Part shown: positions 1-7,849 of the stretch, piece by piece
Layout of the letters: each line of letters begins with the position of its first letter
Position numbering within the stretch: the first letter of the stretch is position 1
Assembly: GCA_051888775.1 (NCBI GenBank)
Contig: JBJFCE010000041.1
Location: forward strand, 1 to 53,285
Direction: 5' to 3'
Origin: JBJFCE01 sp051888775
Lineage (GTDB): Bacteria; Bacillota; Clostridia; Lachnospirales; Lachnospiraceae
DNA: 53,285 nucleotides
Notes under the pieces: model-generated
Databases searched by the model: none
Seen by the model: only the letters and a program-made list of their open reading frames with translations
Told to the model about the DNA's origin: nothing
Translations under genes and position numbers: made by a program

Positions 1-2
1 GG

Positions 3-39
3 CGAAAACAAATGCTCACTTCATTCGCGCTTGTTTTCG
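3..39 (-). terminator. Hairpin downstream of gdhA
   Basis: Nine-base arms (CGAAAACAA and TTGTTTTCG) flank a 19-nt loop, eight bases after the gdhA stop codon. No strong U-tract follows inside the window, and the arms may continue beyond its edge, so termination is inferred from position. The loop contains GCTCACTTCATTCGC, which resembles the loop motif of the long hairpin elements found elsewhere in the window. Confidence 0.5.
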
Positions 40-46
40 TTCCTCG

Positions 47-1381
47 CTACACAATCCCCTGGGCTTTCATAGCATCCGCAACCTTCAGGAAGCCTGCAAT
101 GTTGGCACCTGCAACATAGTTGCCTTCCATGCCGTATTTCTTTGCAGCATCATCCAGATTGTGGAAGATATTGACCATGATATTCTTCAGCTTTCCGTCA
201 ACCTCTTCAAAGGTCCAGGAAAGTCTTTCGCTGTTCTGGCTCATCTCAAGTGCGGAGGTTGCTACACCACCTGCATTGGAAGCCTTGCCCGGGCAGAACA
301 GAACTCCGTTTGCCTGTAAGTACTCGGTAGCATCCAGAGTGGTAGGCATGTTAGCGCCTTCTGCAACTGCGATACAGCCGTTTGCAACGAGCTGCTTTGC
401 ATCCTCAAGCAGAAGTTCGTTCTGGGTTGCACAAGGAAGTGCCACGTCACACTTAATGCTCCATACGCCTCTGCCCTCATGATACTGTGCATTCGGTCTC
501 TGTGCTGCGTACTCTGTCAGACGTGCGCGCTTTACTTCTTTCACTTCTTTTAAGAGCTCTACATCGATTCCGTCCGGATCATAGATCCAGCCTGTGGAAT
601 CGGAGCAGGTTACAGGCTTGCCGCCAAGCTGCTGTGCTTTCTCGATTGCATAGATTGCAACGTTTCCTGCACCGGATACGCAGATGGTCTTGCCCTTGAT
701 GTCATGACCGTTGCATCTTAACATTTCATCGGTCAGATATAACAGACCGTAACCTGTTGCCTGTGTTCTTGCAAGAGATCCACCGTAGGTCAGTCCTTTT
801 CCGGTCAGTACACCTTCGTATACATTGCGGATTCTCTTGTACTGTCCGTACATATATCCGATCTCACGTCCGCCAACACCGATATCTCCGGCAGGAACGT
901 CGGTATCTGCACCGATATGCTTGCAAAGCTCTGTCATAAAGCTCTGGCAGAATGCCATCACTTCTCTATCTGATTTGCCCTTCGGATCGAAATCAGAACC
1001 ACCTTTACCGCCGCCGATCGGGAGTCCGGTTAAGGAGTTTTTGAAGATCTGCTCGAATCCGAGGAATTTAATGATACCAAGGTTTACGGAAGGATGGAAA
1101 CGAAGTCCTCCTTTGTAAGGTCCGATTGCACTGTTGAACTGTACACGGAATCCGTTGTTTACCTGAACCTGTCCTTTATCATCTACCCACGGAACGCGGA
1201 ACTGGATGATTCTTTCCGGAACGGTTAATCTCTCAAGTAATGCGTCTTTCTTGTATTCTTCCTCGTTGGCTTCGATTACGACACGAAGAGATTCAAGAAC
1301 TTCTTTGACTGCCTGATGGAACTCCGGCTGTGCAGGGTTTTTCTCTACGACCTTTGCGTAGACATCATCAACGTATGACAT
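47..1381 (-). CDS. gdhA: NADP-type glutamate dehydrogenase
   Basis: Catalyses reductive amination of 2-oxoglutarate with ammonia to glutamate, a cytosolic entry point for nitrogen. The 444-residue product has the usual length of the hexameric bacterial enzyme. It carries the dimerisation/catalytic domain with PYKGGLRFHPSVN, the catalytic-lysine segment GGGKGGSDFDPKGKSD, DVPAGDIGVGGREIGYM, and a Rossmann segment with SGAGNVA. I place the start at ATG 1381 (MSYVDD) because AAAGGAGG lies 8-9 bases upstream; a longer reading frame upstream lacks such a site, and an in-frame ATG two codons earlier is too close to it. It stands alone, with its own promoter and a terminator-like leader hairpin. Confidence 0.96.
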   Translation of the reverse strand: MSYVDDVYAKVVEKNPAQPEFHQAVKEVLESLRVVIEANEEEYKKDALLERLTVPERIIQFRVPWVDDKGQVQVNNGFRVQFNSAIGPYKGGLRFHPSVNLGIIKFLGFEQIFKNSLTGLPIGGGKGGSDFDPKGKSDREVMAFCQSFMTELCKHIGADTDVPAGDIGVGGREIGYMYGQYKRIRNVYEGVLTGKGLTYGGSLARTQATGYGLLYLTDEMLRCNGHDIKGKTICVSGAGNVAIYAIEKAQQLGGKPVTCSDSTGWIYDPDGIDVELLKEVKEVKRARLTEYAAQRPNAQYHEGRGVWSIKCDVALPCATQNELLLEDAKQLVANGCIAVAEGANMPTTLDATEYLQANGVLFCPGKASNAGGVATSALEMSQNSERLSWTFEEVDGKLKNIMVNIFHNLDDAAKKYGMEGNYVAGANIAGFLKVADAMKAQGIV

Positions 1382-1474
1382 TTGCATGTCCTCCTTTAAG
1401 TTTAGTATACATAGGTTGTGCCACAGTGCCGATCCTGCGGACCCATTTGTACAAGAGATTCTGAGCAAAAAAAA

Positions 1475-1522
1475 TAGCAGAAGACCGGATCCTCTGCTGT
1501 CAGACCTCTTTGTCCTCTGCTA
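1475..1522 (-). terminator. Terminator hairpin in front of gdhA, possible leader attenuator
   Basis: On the minus strand a 10-bp hairpin (plus-strand positions 1476-1498, arms AGCAGAGGAT and GTCTTCTGCT) is followed by eight Ts. A second copy of AGCAGAGGA at 1514-1521 could pair with the same 3' arm in place of the near one. It either ends transcripts of the upstream gene at 1659-2090 or, because a good promoter lies just before it, prematurely ends gdhA transcripts. Confidence 0.7.
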
Positions 1523-1551
1523 TTATATAACAAGTCAGCGCATTAACGCAA
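1522..1551 (-). promoter_or_regulatory. Candidate sigma-A promoter of gdhA
   Basis: TTGCGT (-35, 1546-1551) and TATAAT (-10, 1522-1527) are separated by 18 bases on the minus strand. The expected transcript start near 1515 lies only about 17 bases before the terminator-like hairpin. A perfect -10 with a moderate -35; untested. Confidence 0.5.
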
Positions 1552-1658
1552 GAACTTTATACATGTATACAATGATAAGATTATACAAAATTATTTCATG
1601 TTTTTTATAAAATCTGCATATTTTTTCTAAGACACCGATCGTACAGGATATGCGTAAG

Positions 1659-2090
1659 TTATAAATATCCCCGCATCTGTTCCATACAGCTCATCTCAAA
1701 ATCTGTCAGTTCCTTCGCAAGTTCTACGGATTCTTTGCCGGCTGCCGCAGAATGATTCATCATTTTCCACATACTTGTGATGCCCTTCTGATTGCCTTTG
1801 ATCACCATTTCGGCAATATGGCTTGTACTGGTATCCATCAGTGTATTCATATGAATCCCGCCGTTTAACATCATCTCGCTCACAACGGAATTCTGATGAA
1901 CTTCTTCTCCGCCTTCTAACAGTTTATCGACCGCACGATTGCGTATATTCTCTAAAATCCTGCTCTGACCGTACAATGCTCTTGACAGTGAAGCATCATG
2001 AACATATTCGGAAATCGTACTGATCGCCTTTAACGCCATGCTGCTGTTTTTCTGTATTTCCTGAAGCATCTTTGCATCCTCACTTTTCAT
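1659..2090 (-). CDS. Conserved hypothetical helical protein
   Basis: The 143-residue protein has no signal peptide or membrane segment. It is rich in Met, Glu, Lys and Ala and predicted to be mostly helical, with long amphipathic stretches such as MLQEIQKNSSMALKAIS near the N-terminus and a C-terminal helix ending MEQMRGYL. I do not recognise a family. AAAGGAG nine bases before the ATG supports translation, and terminators on both sides suggest a single-gene unit. Length and helix pattern recall small spore-coat-like or ferritin-like helical proteins, but no metal-ligand motif is visible, so no function is assigned. Confidence 0.7.
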   Translation of the reverse strand: MKSEDAKMLQEIQKNSSMALKAISTISEYVHDASLSRALYGQSRILENIRNRAVDKLLEGGEEVHQNSVVSEMMLNGGIHMNTLMDTSTSHIAEMVIKGNQKGITSMWKMMNHSAAAGKESVELAKELTDFEMSCMEQMRGYL

Positions 2091-2116
2091 CCTGCTACTC
2101 CTTTCCGATACAACAA

Positions 2117-2145
2117 AAAGCAGAGCATTTTACCTGCTCTGCTTT
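2117..2145 (-). terminator. Terminator after the Gfo/Idh gene
   Basis: Perfect 10-bp stem AAAGCAGAGC / GCTCTGCTTT with a 9-nt loop, followed on the minus strand by a T run. It separates the oxidoreductase gene from the small gene at 1659-2090. Confidence 0.85.
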
Positions 2146-2206
2146 CATTATGTCCGTTTTCTGTTTTACTCATACATTTGAAACAAATACGGTATGATAT
2201 ATGCTC

Positions 2207-3202
2207 CTAAACCGATTTCTCTGTTTCCTCACAAGGATACTGCACACCCCACTGCCTGCGGCAGGTATCCATCAGTTCCATCATTTGAATGATCTTTGCA
2301 TGCGGCATCTGTTCACATTCGATCTTTCCCTGCTCCAATGCTGTGAAACATGCCTGCACTTCATATTCAAATCCGGTAATCTGTTTCGGACGTTTTAAGC
2401 GGATAAGCTTTTGATTCTGCTGATCATATGCCGTCACGGACTCAAAATTGTTGATATTCTCAACGACGATATATCCCTTAGAACCGTAAATAATGCCTTT
2501 ACGATCGCTGACCCCACGCATAGTGCTGCATAATACCGCCATTTTCCCGTCTTTATAATGCAGTGTCACGGAATTGGATGCATCCACACCTGTGTCCGTA
2601 TAGATGCAGGAGCTTTCCACCTTTTCAATCTCATCACCAAACATCATGGATGCAAAATTAAGTGTATATACACCGACATCCAGAAGTGCACCGCCTGCCA
2701 ATGCCGGATCGGTCAATCTCTGCACATGCTCGATCTGATAACCGAGGTTTGCAGTCAACACGGACGGAGTTCCGATCAATCCTGACTGCAATACTTCCCT
2801 GATCATCGCTACCATCGGCATATATCTCGTCCAGATCGCCTCTGCGACAAATACCTGTTTTTCTTTTGAAACACTCAGCAGTTCTCTTGCCTGCGCGGCA
2901 TTTACCGTAAATGCCTTCTCACACAATACCGGCTTTCCGTGATTCAGGCAAAGCATAGCGCATGCATAGTGGTGGGAATGCGGTGTCGCAATATAGACCA
3001 GCTCTACCTTTTCATCCTGTACCAACTCCTCATAAGAGCCATATGCCTTTTTAAATCCAAACTTTTTTGCAAATTGCTCCGCCTTTTTGATATCTCTGGA
3101 AGCGACTGCATAACACTGCACTTTTTTCATGGCACGCATTGTCTCTGCCATCTTCTCTGCAATATGTCCGGCTCCCAGAATCGCCATCTTATGCTTCTTC
3201 AT
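2207..3202 (-). CDS. Gfo/Idh/MocA family oxidoreductase
   Basis: An NAD(P)-dependent dehydrogenase of the glucose-fructose oxidoreductase/inositol dehydrogenase family, 331 residues, the normal length. The N-terminal Rossmann fold has GAGHIAEKMA at residues 10-19; the family's EKP-type motif appears as CEKAFTVN with Ala in place of Pro; the C-terminal half is the usual beta-sheet substrate domain. The substrate cannot be read from sequence; sugars, polyols or dihydrodiols are typical. Start at ATG 3202 with GGAAGGAT upstream. It follows the SH3b gene after 59 bases and probably shares its transcript; a terminator follows it. The EKA variant may change hydride-transfer geometry but occurs within the superfamily. 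Confidence 0.92.
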   Translation of the reverse strand: MKKHKMAILGAGHIAEKMAETMRAMKKVQCYAVASRDIKKAEQFAKKFGFKKAYGSYEELVQDEKVELVYIATPHSHHYACAMLCLNHGKPVLCEKAFTVNAAQARELLSVSKEKQVFVAEAIWTRYMPMVAMIREVLQSGLIGTPSVLTANLGYQIEHVQRLTDPALAGGALLDVGVYTLNFASMMFGDEIEKVESSCIYTDTGVDASNSVTLHYKDGKMAVLCSTMRGVSDRKGIIYGSKGYIVVENINNFESVTAYDQQNQKLIRLKRPKQITGFEYEVQACFTALEQGKIECEQMPHAKIIQMMELMDTCRRQWGVQYPCEETEKSV

Positions 3203-3261
3203 TCGGGTATCCTTCCGTTACATCGAATTCCTTCTGATCCGATGTTTTCTGATAAGCTTTC

Positions 3262-4677
3262 TTATTGTACATACTCGGACTTCACATATGCAGTCTGTCC
3301 GTTAAAGATGATCCGGCTCCAGCCGTCACTCTGTGTCTCGATCAGTTCCAGCGTTGTTCCCGCATATGCCACACCGAGCTTTTGTGCTGTTTCGCTTGCC
3401 TCGGCGCGAATATTGACATTCTGCAATGCAGTTACCGTTCCGGTGGCTGTTTCTACAACCTCCAGATATTCCGTCTTAATATAGCCTTCCTGTCCGTTAT
3501 AATCAATCTTGCTCCACCCGTTTGCCAGCGTCTCGGTTCTGGTCAGACGGGTTCCTGCCGATACGGTGCCAAGCTTCGTCGCTTCCGCACTGGCACTGCC
3601 CCTGACATTTACCGTTTCCGTCGTGCGCACCGTTTCGGTTACCGGCTGTGTCGTCTCATTTTCCTGTGATGCATCCGATTCCTCCGTACCTGCTTCACTG
3701 CCCTCATCCGTTGTCTCCTGACCGTCTTCCGAAGCATCCGGTTCTTCAGCCCCATCATCGGAAGCTCCGACAGCATTCTCAGCATCGATCTGTGCCACTT
3801 CTACGGCTACGTTCTCTTTCAGATTCACTGCCAGTTCCTCTAAGAAGGCTTTCAGTTCTTCATCTGCCGCAACCGCATCATTATAATTGACCTGTACTTT
3901 ATTAAACAGATCCTTTACATCCTCCTGCAGGGATACTGCCTGCATATATTCGGAAACGCTTTCATCCACATCACCTGAAAACACATACAGTTCTCCGTCT
4001 TCATTGGTACATACATACAACGTATTTAATCCCGGCGCAACAGTCTCGATTCCTTCAAATTTTACTTCGTAATATACATATACGATATAAGAGTTCTCTA
4101 CCGGTCCCGGCTTGGTATAACAGGTCAGGTTCTGATAGTATTCAATATAATTCGCTTTTTTCTGCATACGGATCTGCTCTACCTCATCGGTATAGCTTCT
4201 CATGGACATATAAGTTTCCACATCACCGTCCATACATGCCGTGTAATACTTTGCTATAAACTGATTGAGATAATCATACGCATTTTCCTGCAGACCTTCT
4301 TCCGGAACTGCCACTCCCGCATCTTCCGTTACCTCATCCTGACTGTTCAATGCCTGTTCTTCCTGCTTGGAGATCTTTGCATTCCGTATCAGTGTGACAA
4401 CCACAATGATGACCAAAATCAGGCAGATTGCACCCGGAATAGATGTTCTGTAATTTTTCACACACCAGTTTTTGGCTTTAATGACAGCTTCCCAGATGTC
4501 TTCCAGCACATAAAGAATGGCAGCTTTCTTCGTTTTTTTATGTCCGAGACCGAATTTTCCGGTTCCCTTAATTTCAGTCTGAACCTCTGCCTTTTCTTCT
4601 TTTTTATTGGAATGATCGTTCTCACCGGTTGCAGGATGCTGTTTCTTCTTATTCTCTTTCTTGGTATCCTTTGCCAT
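3262..4677 (-). CDS. Membrane-anchored protein with two SH3b domains
   Basis: 471 residues. A Lys-rich cytoplasmic N-terminus is followed by one transmembrane segment (about residues 79-98). Next come an extracellular domain of about 150 residues without a recognised fold and a low-complexity Asp/Glu/Ser/Thr linker. Two bacterial SH3 (SH3_3) repeats close the protein, each with the pattern VNVRGSAS / VNIRAEAS and a Gly-Trp-Ser core. SH3b domains usually bind peptidoglycan or cell-surface peptides, so a wall-associated role is inferred. I start at ATG 4677 (MAKDTKK) because AAAGGGT precedes it; the open frame extends 16 codons further but into the tRNA region. The tRNA-Arg gene lies directly upstream in the same direction. 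Confidence 0.85.
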   Translation of the reverse strand: MAKDTKKENKKKQHPATGENDHSNKKEEKAEVQTEIKGTGKFGLGHKKTKKAAILYVLEDIWEAVIKAKNWCVKNYRTSIPGAICLILVIIVVVTLIRNAKISKQEEQALNSQDEVTEDAGVAVPEEGLQENAYDYLNQFIAKYYTACMDGDVETYMSMRSYTDEVEQIRMQKKANYIEYYQNLTCYTKPGPVENSYIVYVYYEVKFEGIETVAPGLNTLYVCTNEDGELYVFSGDVDESVSEYMQAVSLQEDVKDLFNKVQVNYNDAVAADEELKAFLEELAVNLKENVAVEVAQIDAENAVGASDDGAEEPDASEDGQETTDEGSEAGTEESDASQENETTQPVTETVRTTETVNVRGSASAEATKLGTVSAGTRLTRTETLANGWSKIDYNGQEGYIKTEYLEVVETATGTVTALQNVNIRAEASETAQKLGVAYAGTTLELIETQSDGWSRIIFNGQTAYVKSEYVQ

Positions 4678-4720
4678 GATATAACCCTTTCTATGCCTTA
4701 CTTGCCCCCAAAATAAGAAA

Positions 4721-4792
4721 TGCACCCGACAGGAATCGAACCTGCATTAAAGGCGTCGGAGGCCTTCGTTCTATCCATTAGACTACGGGTGC
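4721..4792 (-). tRNA. tRNA-Arg (anticodon CCG)
   Basis: Complete cloverleaf on the minus strand: acceptor GCACCCG / CGGGTGC, anticodon stem AAGGC / GCCTT with loop CTCCGAC (anticodon CCG), T-arm with TTCGATT, 4-nt variable loop. The discriminator is A and CCA is not encoded. The D-stem is weak: GTCT against GAAC gives two Watson-Crick pairs, one C-A mismatch and one T-G wobble. Confidence 0.93.
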
Positions 4793-4930
4793 ATGCTGTA
4801 ATAAATGTTACGATTTTGTTACAACGTTTACATCATACCATACCCTTTTTCATTTGTCCAGTCCGATCTTTGATTGTTTCCGGTTTCCGCTGAATATTTT
4901 TCTGCCTTACTGCCTTGCAGCATCAGGCTT

Positions 4931-4966
4931 GGAAGGAAATTACCCGTTTTCGGGCATTTTCCTTCC
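4931..4966. other. Strong hairpin downstream of the DUF5688 gene
   Basis: GGAAGGAAA and TTTTCCTTCC form an outer stem, with CCCG / CGGG and a TTTT loop inside. No T-run follows on either strand, so it is not a classical intrinsic terminator. It may stabilise the 3' end of the DUF5688 transcript. The stretch from 4793 to 5048 otherwise shows nothing recognisable. Confidence 0.5.
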
Positions 4967-5048
4967 AAAATGTTCCAACAGATATTGACGATAAATCCTT
5001 CGCCTGTCTGTTCCCATTCAGCCCGGTCTGTCTGTTCCGTCACAAACC

Positions 5049-6023
5049 TCAGCCTGCCTGTTCCCGCCCGATTCGTTCTGCCACTACCAGTCGTCCCGAC
5101 TTTCTTTCAAAATAGTATACCCGGTCGGAGAGCACATCCTCGCATGCTACCTGAGTTGCATTAATCTCTCTGACCATGGATTCATATGCCGCAGCTTCTG
5201 CTTCTCCTTTTACCGGAACTGCAATCAGTTCATGAATAGAGCTTGGCAGGATTGCAAGATTATTCTTCATCCGCTCCGCCACCTTTTTCAGAACATTTTT
5301 ATACAACATGACTCCGGCTCCGAAAATTTTCTGATCATTTGTCAGAACATACATCGGAATTGCATCCATATGCTTCATACAGCCGCGTTCTGCACGTTTC
5401 GTCTCCCCTTCTGCAGTCTCTTCCCACAATTCAATTTCTTCCGGATATTCCTTCAGCAGTTCAGACATCGGATATACCCTCACCGGATAATTTTTCGGTG
5501 TATTCTCCATTGCGTCCGCATAAACGGTTTCTACATCGACATGCCACATCTCCAGATGACTCTCTCGTACCAGAATCATGCCGCTGCCGATCATTTCATG
5601 ATCCACGGCACAGAAAAAAACAACTGCGAGATTCAGATATTCCTTATATGGTACTTCCTTTAGCAGTTCTTTGTTCTTTTCCCGGTTAATCAGCTTGTAT
5701 GACAGACGTTTTCTGACCTTCGCATACTCTCTGTAAAAAGAAACGTCCAGATTCTGATCGCACAGATGACTTTCATAACAATCGATCAGTGCCTCTCTGA
5801 TCTTTTCAAAAGACTCTCCTCCACGGTAGCGGTTATAAAATTCTTCCAAATAGATGGTTGGAGAAGTATTCCTTCCTTTGCAAAAAATACTGATTCCGTT
5901 TAACTCGATTCCGTTATTCTTTTTTACTTTCTGTATGACTGCACGGGCTTCTGCCCCTGCATATGCATTCATTTCTTCCGAAACCCTTCCCAAAAATTCC
6001 TCATAAGTCATTGTGTTTTCCAT
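5049..6023 (-). CDS. DUF5688 family protein
   Basis: 324 residues, cytoplasmic, no signal or membrane segment. It matches my knowledge of DUF5688, a family found mainly in Lachnospiraceae and related gut Clostridia, often in several paralogues and without known function. Recognisable family features are an N-terminal helical part ending near NGIELNGISIF, then TIYLEEFYNRYRGG, a central LNLAVVFFCAV strand, and a C-terminal segment with IPMYVLTNDQKIFGAG. I start at ATG 6023 (MENTMTYEEF) because GGGAGGT lies nine bases upstream; eight upstream codons remain open but lack a ribosome site. It appears to be a single-gene unit between efp and the tRNA. No function should be inferred. Confidence 0.8.
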   Translation of the reverse strand: MENTMTYEEFLGRVSEEMNAYAGAEARAVIQKVKKNNGIELNGISIFCKGRNTSPTIYLEEFYNRYRGGESFEKIREALIDCYESHLCDQNLDVSFYREYAKVRKRLSYKLINREKNKELLKEVPYKEYLNLAVVFFCAVDHEMIGSGMILVRESHLEMWHVDVETVYADAMENTPKNYPVRVYPMSELLKEYPEEIELWEETAEGETKRAERGCMKHMDAIPMYVLTNDQKIFGAGVMLYKNVLKKVAERMKNNLAILPSSIHELIAVPVKGEAEAAAYESMVREINATQVACEDVLSDRVYYFERKSGRLVVAERIGREQAG

Positions 6024-6080
6024 AAAATACCTCCCGATTTTAAACAATTTTCTAACATAACTTTTCTGTCAAGACAAAAA

Positions 6081-6114
6081 AAGACAATGAAAAAGATTTC
6101 TTTTTCATTGTCTT
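6081..6114 (-). terminator. Terminator of efp
   Basis: A 14-bp AT-rich stem (AAGACAATGAAAAA and its complement) with a short loop, followed by seven Ts on the minus strand, 33 bases after the efp stop. Confidence 0.88.
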
Positions 6115-6146
6115 ATCAGCCTTGATATGAAAATGCTTGTCCCGGA

Positions 6147-6704
6147 TTATGCTCTGGACAGATATTCTCCGGTTCTTGTGTCGATCTTGATCTTGTCGCC
6201 CTGATTTACGAATAAAGGCACGCTGACCTGTGCTCCGGTCTCAACGATAGCCGGTTTGGTTGCACCGGTTGCTGTATCTCCCTTAAATCCGGGCTCGGTC
6301 TCCGTGATCTCAAGCTCTACAAAAAGAGGCGGCTCGATTGCGAATACATTTCCGTTATAGGAACATACCTTTACCATTTCGTTTTCTTTTACGAACTTCA
6401 GTGCATCACCGACGGTATCGGAATTCAATGCAACCTGATCATAGGTCTCGGTATCCATGAAGTTGTATAAGTCGCCGTCTTCATATAAATACTGCATTTC
6501 TTTTCTATCAATACGTGCCTGCGGACATTTCTCAGTCGGTCTGAATGTCTTCTCAACGACACCACCACTTACGATGTTTTTCAGCTTCGTTCTAACGAAT
6601 GCAGCACCCTTTCCCGGTTTTACATGCTGGAACTCAATAATCTGAAAAATATTGCCATCGATTTCAATGGTAATACCGTTTCTAAAATCACCTGCAGAGA
6701 TCAT
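6147..6704 (-). CDS. efp: Translation elongation factor P
   Basis: Binds the ribosome between the P and E sites and relieves stalling at polyproline stretches. The 185-residue protein has the KOW-like N-terminal domain with the exposed loop VKPGKGAAF, where Lys32 is the tip residue, followed by two OB domains and the conserved end SVPLFVNQGDKIKIDTRTG. AGGAGG precedes the ATG. A terminator follows it, and the three shikimate genes lie upstream in the same direction with a 141-base gap, which contains an AT-rich possible promoter of its own. No modification enzymes (epmA, epmB, ymfI) are visible in the window. Typical in length and sequence. Confidence 0.98.
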   Translation of the reverse strand: MISAGDFRNGITIEIDGNIFQIIEFQHVKPGKGAAFVRTKLKNIVSGGVVEKTFRPTEKCPQARIDRKEMQYLYEDGDLYNFMDTETYDQVALNSDTVGDALKFVKENEMVKVCSYNGNVFAIEPPLFVELEITETEPGFKGDTATGATKPAIVETGAQVSVPLFVNQGDKIKIDTRTGEYLSRA

Positions 6705-6845
6705 AAAATAATCCTCCTAAAATATTCACGTTATAATTCTTATTTAGTTTATACTAAAAAGATATATTTTTCAACTGTTTTTTCGTGCAAATCACAAGCA
6801 GACCGGAATTTTACATTATAGGGACACTGTTTCATGCCGTATGCA

Positions 6846-7316
6846 TCACAATTTTGCATCCGATCCGGCAGTTTTACGCTCCTGTGCCATACAGAGCACG
6901 TCATCGATTGCCATCAGATAGCCGTTTAATCCCTGTCCGTAAATCTGCTTATCACATACCGGTGCCGTTACGGAAGTCTTGCGGAATTCTTCTCTTGCCG
7001 TGATATCGGAAATGTGAATTTCCACCTTTGGCAAGGAAATACTGGCAAGGGCATCACGGATTGCATAGCTGTAATGTGTATACGCACCCGGATTGATGAC
7101 GATTCCTTCCGTGCCGTCAAAATAGGCATCCTGAATACGGTCAATGATCGCTCCCTCGTGATTGGACTGGAATACCTCGATCTTTGCTCCTGTTTCCTCT
7201 GCTTTCTTTGCAATCATCTGTAACAGATAATCATAATCCTGATTGCCATAGACTGCTTTTTCCCTGATCCCGAGAAAATTTAGATTCGGCCCGTTAATTA
7301 CCAATAATTTCATCAT
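6846..7316 (-). CDS. aroQ: Type II 3-dehydroquinate dehydratase
   Basis: Third step of the shikimate pathway, 3-dehydroquinate to 3-dehydroshikimate. The 156-residue protein shows the type II signature: INGPNLNFLGIRE at the N-terminus, QSNHEGAIID, INPGAYTHYS, and VEIHISDITAREEFR containing the catalytic His region. The catalytic Tyr expected near residue 22-24 is present in AVYGN. Its ATG overlaps the aroK stop (ATGA), with GGGGG upstream; a second ATG is the next codon. Last gene of the aroE-aroK-aroQ run, so translational coupling is likely. Confidence 0.96.
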   Translation of the reverse strand: MMKLLVINGPNLNFLGIREKAVYGNQDYDYLLQMIAKKAEETGAKIEVFQSNHEGAIIDRIQDAYFDGTEGIVINPGAYTHYSYAIRDALASISLPKVEIHISDITAREEFRKTSVTAPVCDKQIYGQGLNGYLMAIDDVLCMAQERKTAGSDAKL

Positions 7317-7849
7317 GAAATCCCCCTGTCTTTTTCGTACTGTTCAACGGCATCTCTGATCAGGTTGATGATCTCATCAAAGGAAAGCTCATCCGTATCA
7401 ATGGTAATGTCCGCCGTGCTTTCATAGGCCTCTTTTCTTGCAAACATCATATCACAGATGCGCTGTAACGGATTCTCACACTGCAACAGCGGTCTGGAAG
7501 TATCGTTTTTGATACGGTCATAAACCGTCTGCGGCTTCACACGCAGATATACAACGATTCCCAGTTTTTTTAGCAATTCCCTGTTTTCCTCGCGAATCGG
7601 TGTACCGCCTCCAAGAGCAATGATCTGCTTATTTCCTTCATCCAACAGTTTTTTCAGACATGCGGTCTCCATCTCTCTGAATGCCTCTTCGCCTTCTTTT
7701 TCAAAGATTTCCGACACTGTCATTCCCTGTTCTTTTTCGATCAGCTTATCCGTATCCACTACCGTCATAAACAGCTTATAAGAAAGCCTGATACCGACCG
7801 TCGTCTTGCCGCTTCCCATGAAGCCTTCCAGAATAATATTATTCTTCAT
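7313..7849 (-). CDS. aroK: Shikimate kinase
   Basis: Phosphorylates shikimate at O3 with ATP, the fifth pathway step. The 178 residues contain the P-loop GFMGSGKTT at 9-17, the shikimate-binding DTDKLIE and FREMET, the LGGGTP Walker B-type segment, and the lid/adenine region SRPLLQ. Its start overlaps the end of aroE by 11 bases and its stop overlaps aroQ, so the three genes are almost certainly one translationally coupled operon. Confidence 0.97.
   Translation of the reverse strand: MKNNIILEGFMGSGKTTVGIRLSYKLFMTVVDTDKLIEKEQGMTVSEIFEKEGEEAFREMETACLKKLLDEGNKQIIALGGGTPIREENRELLKKLGIVVYLRVKPQTVYDRIKNDTSRPLLQCENPLQRICDMMFARKEAYESTADITIDTDELSFDEIINLIRDAVEQYEKDRGIS

Noticed and set aside
4828..5043. 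71-codon open frame on the minus strand between tRNA-Arg and the DUF5688 gene
   Set aside because: It runs through the strong hairpin at 4931-4966, has no clear ribosome site and no protein-like pattern.
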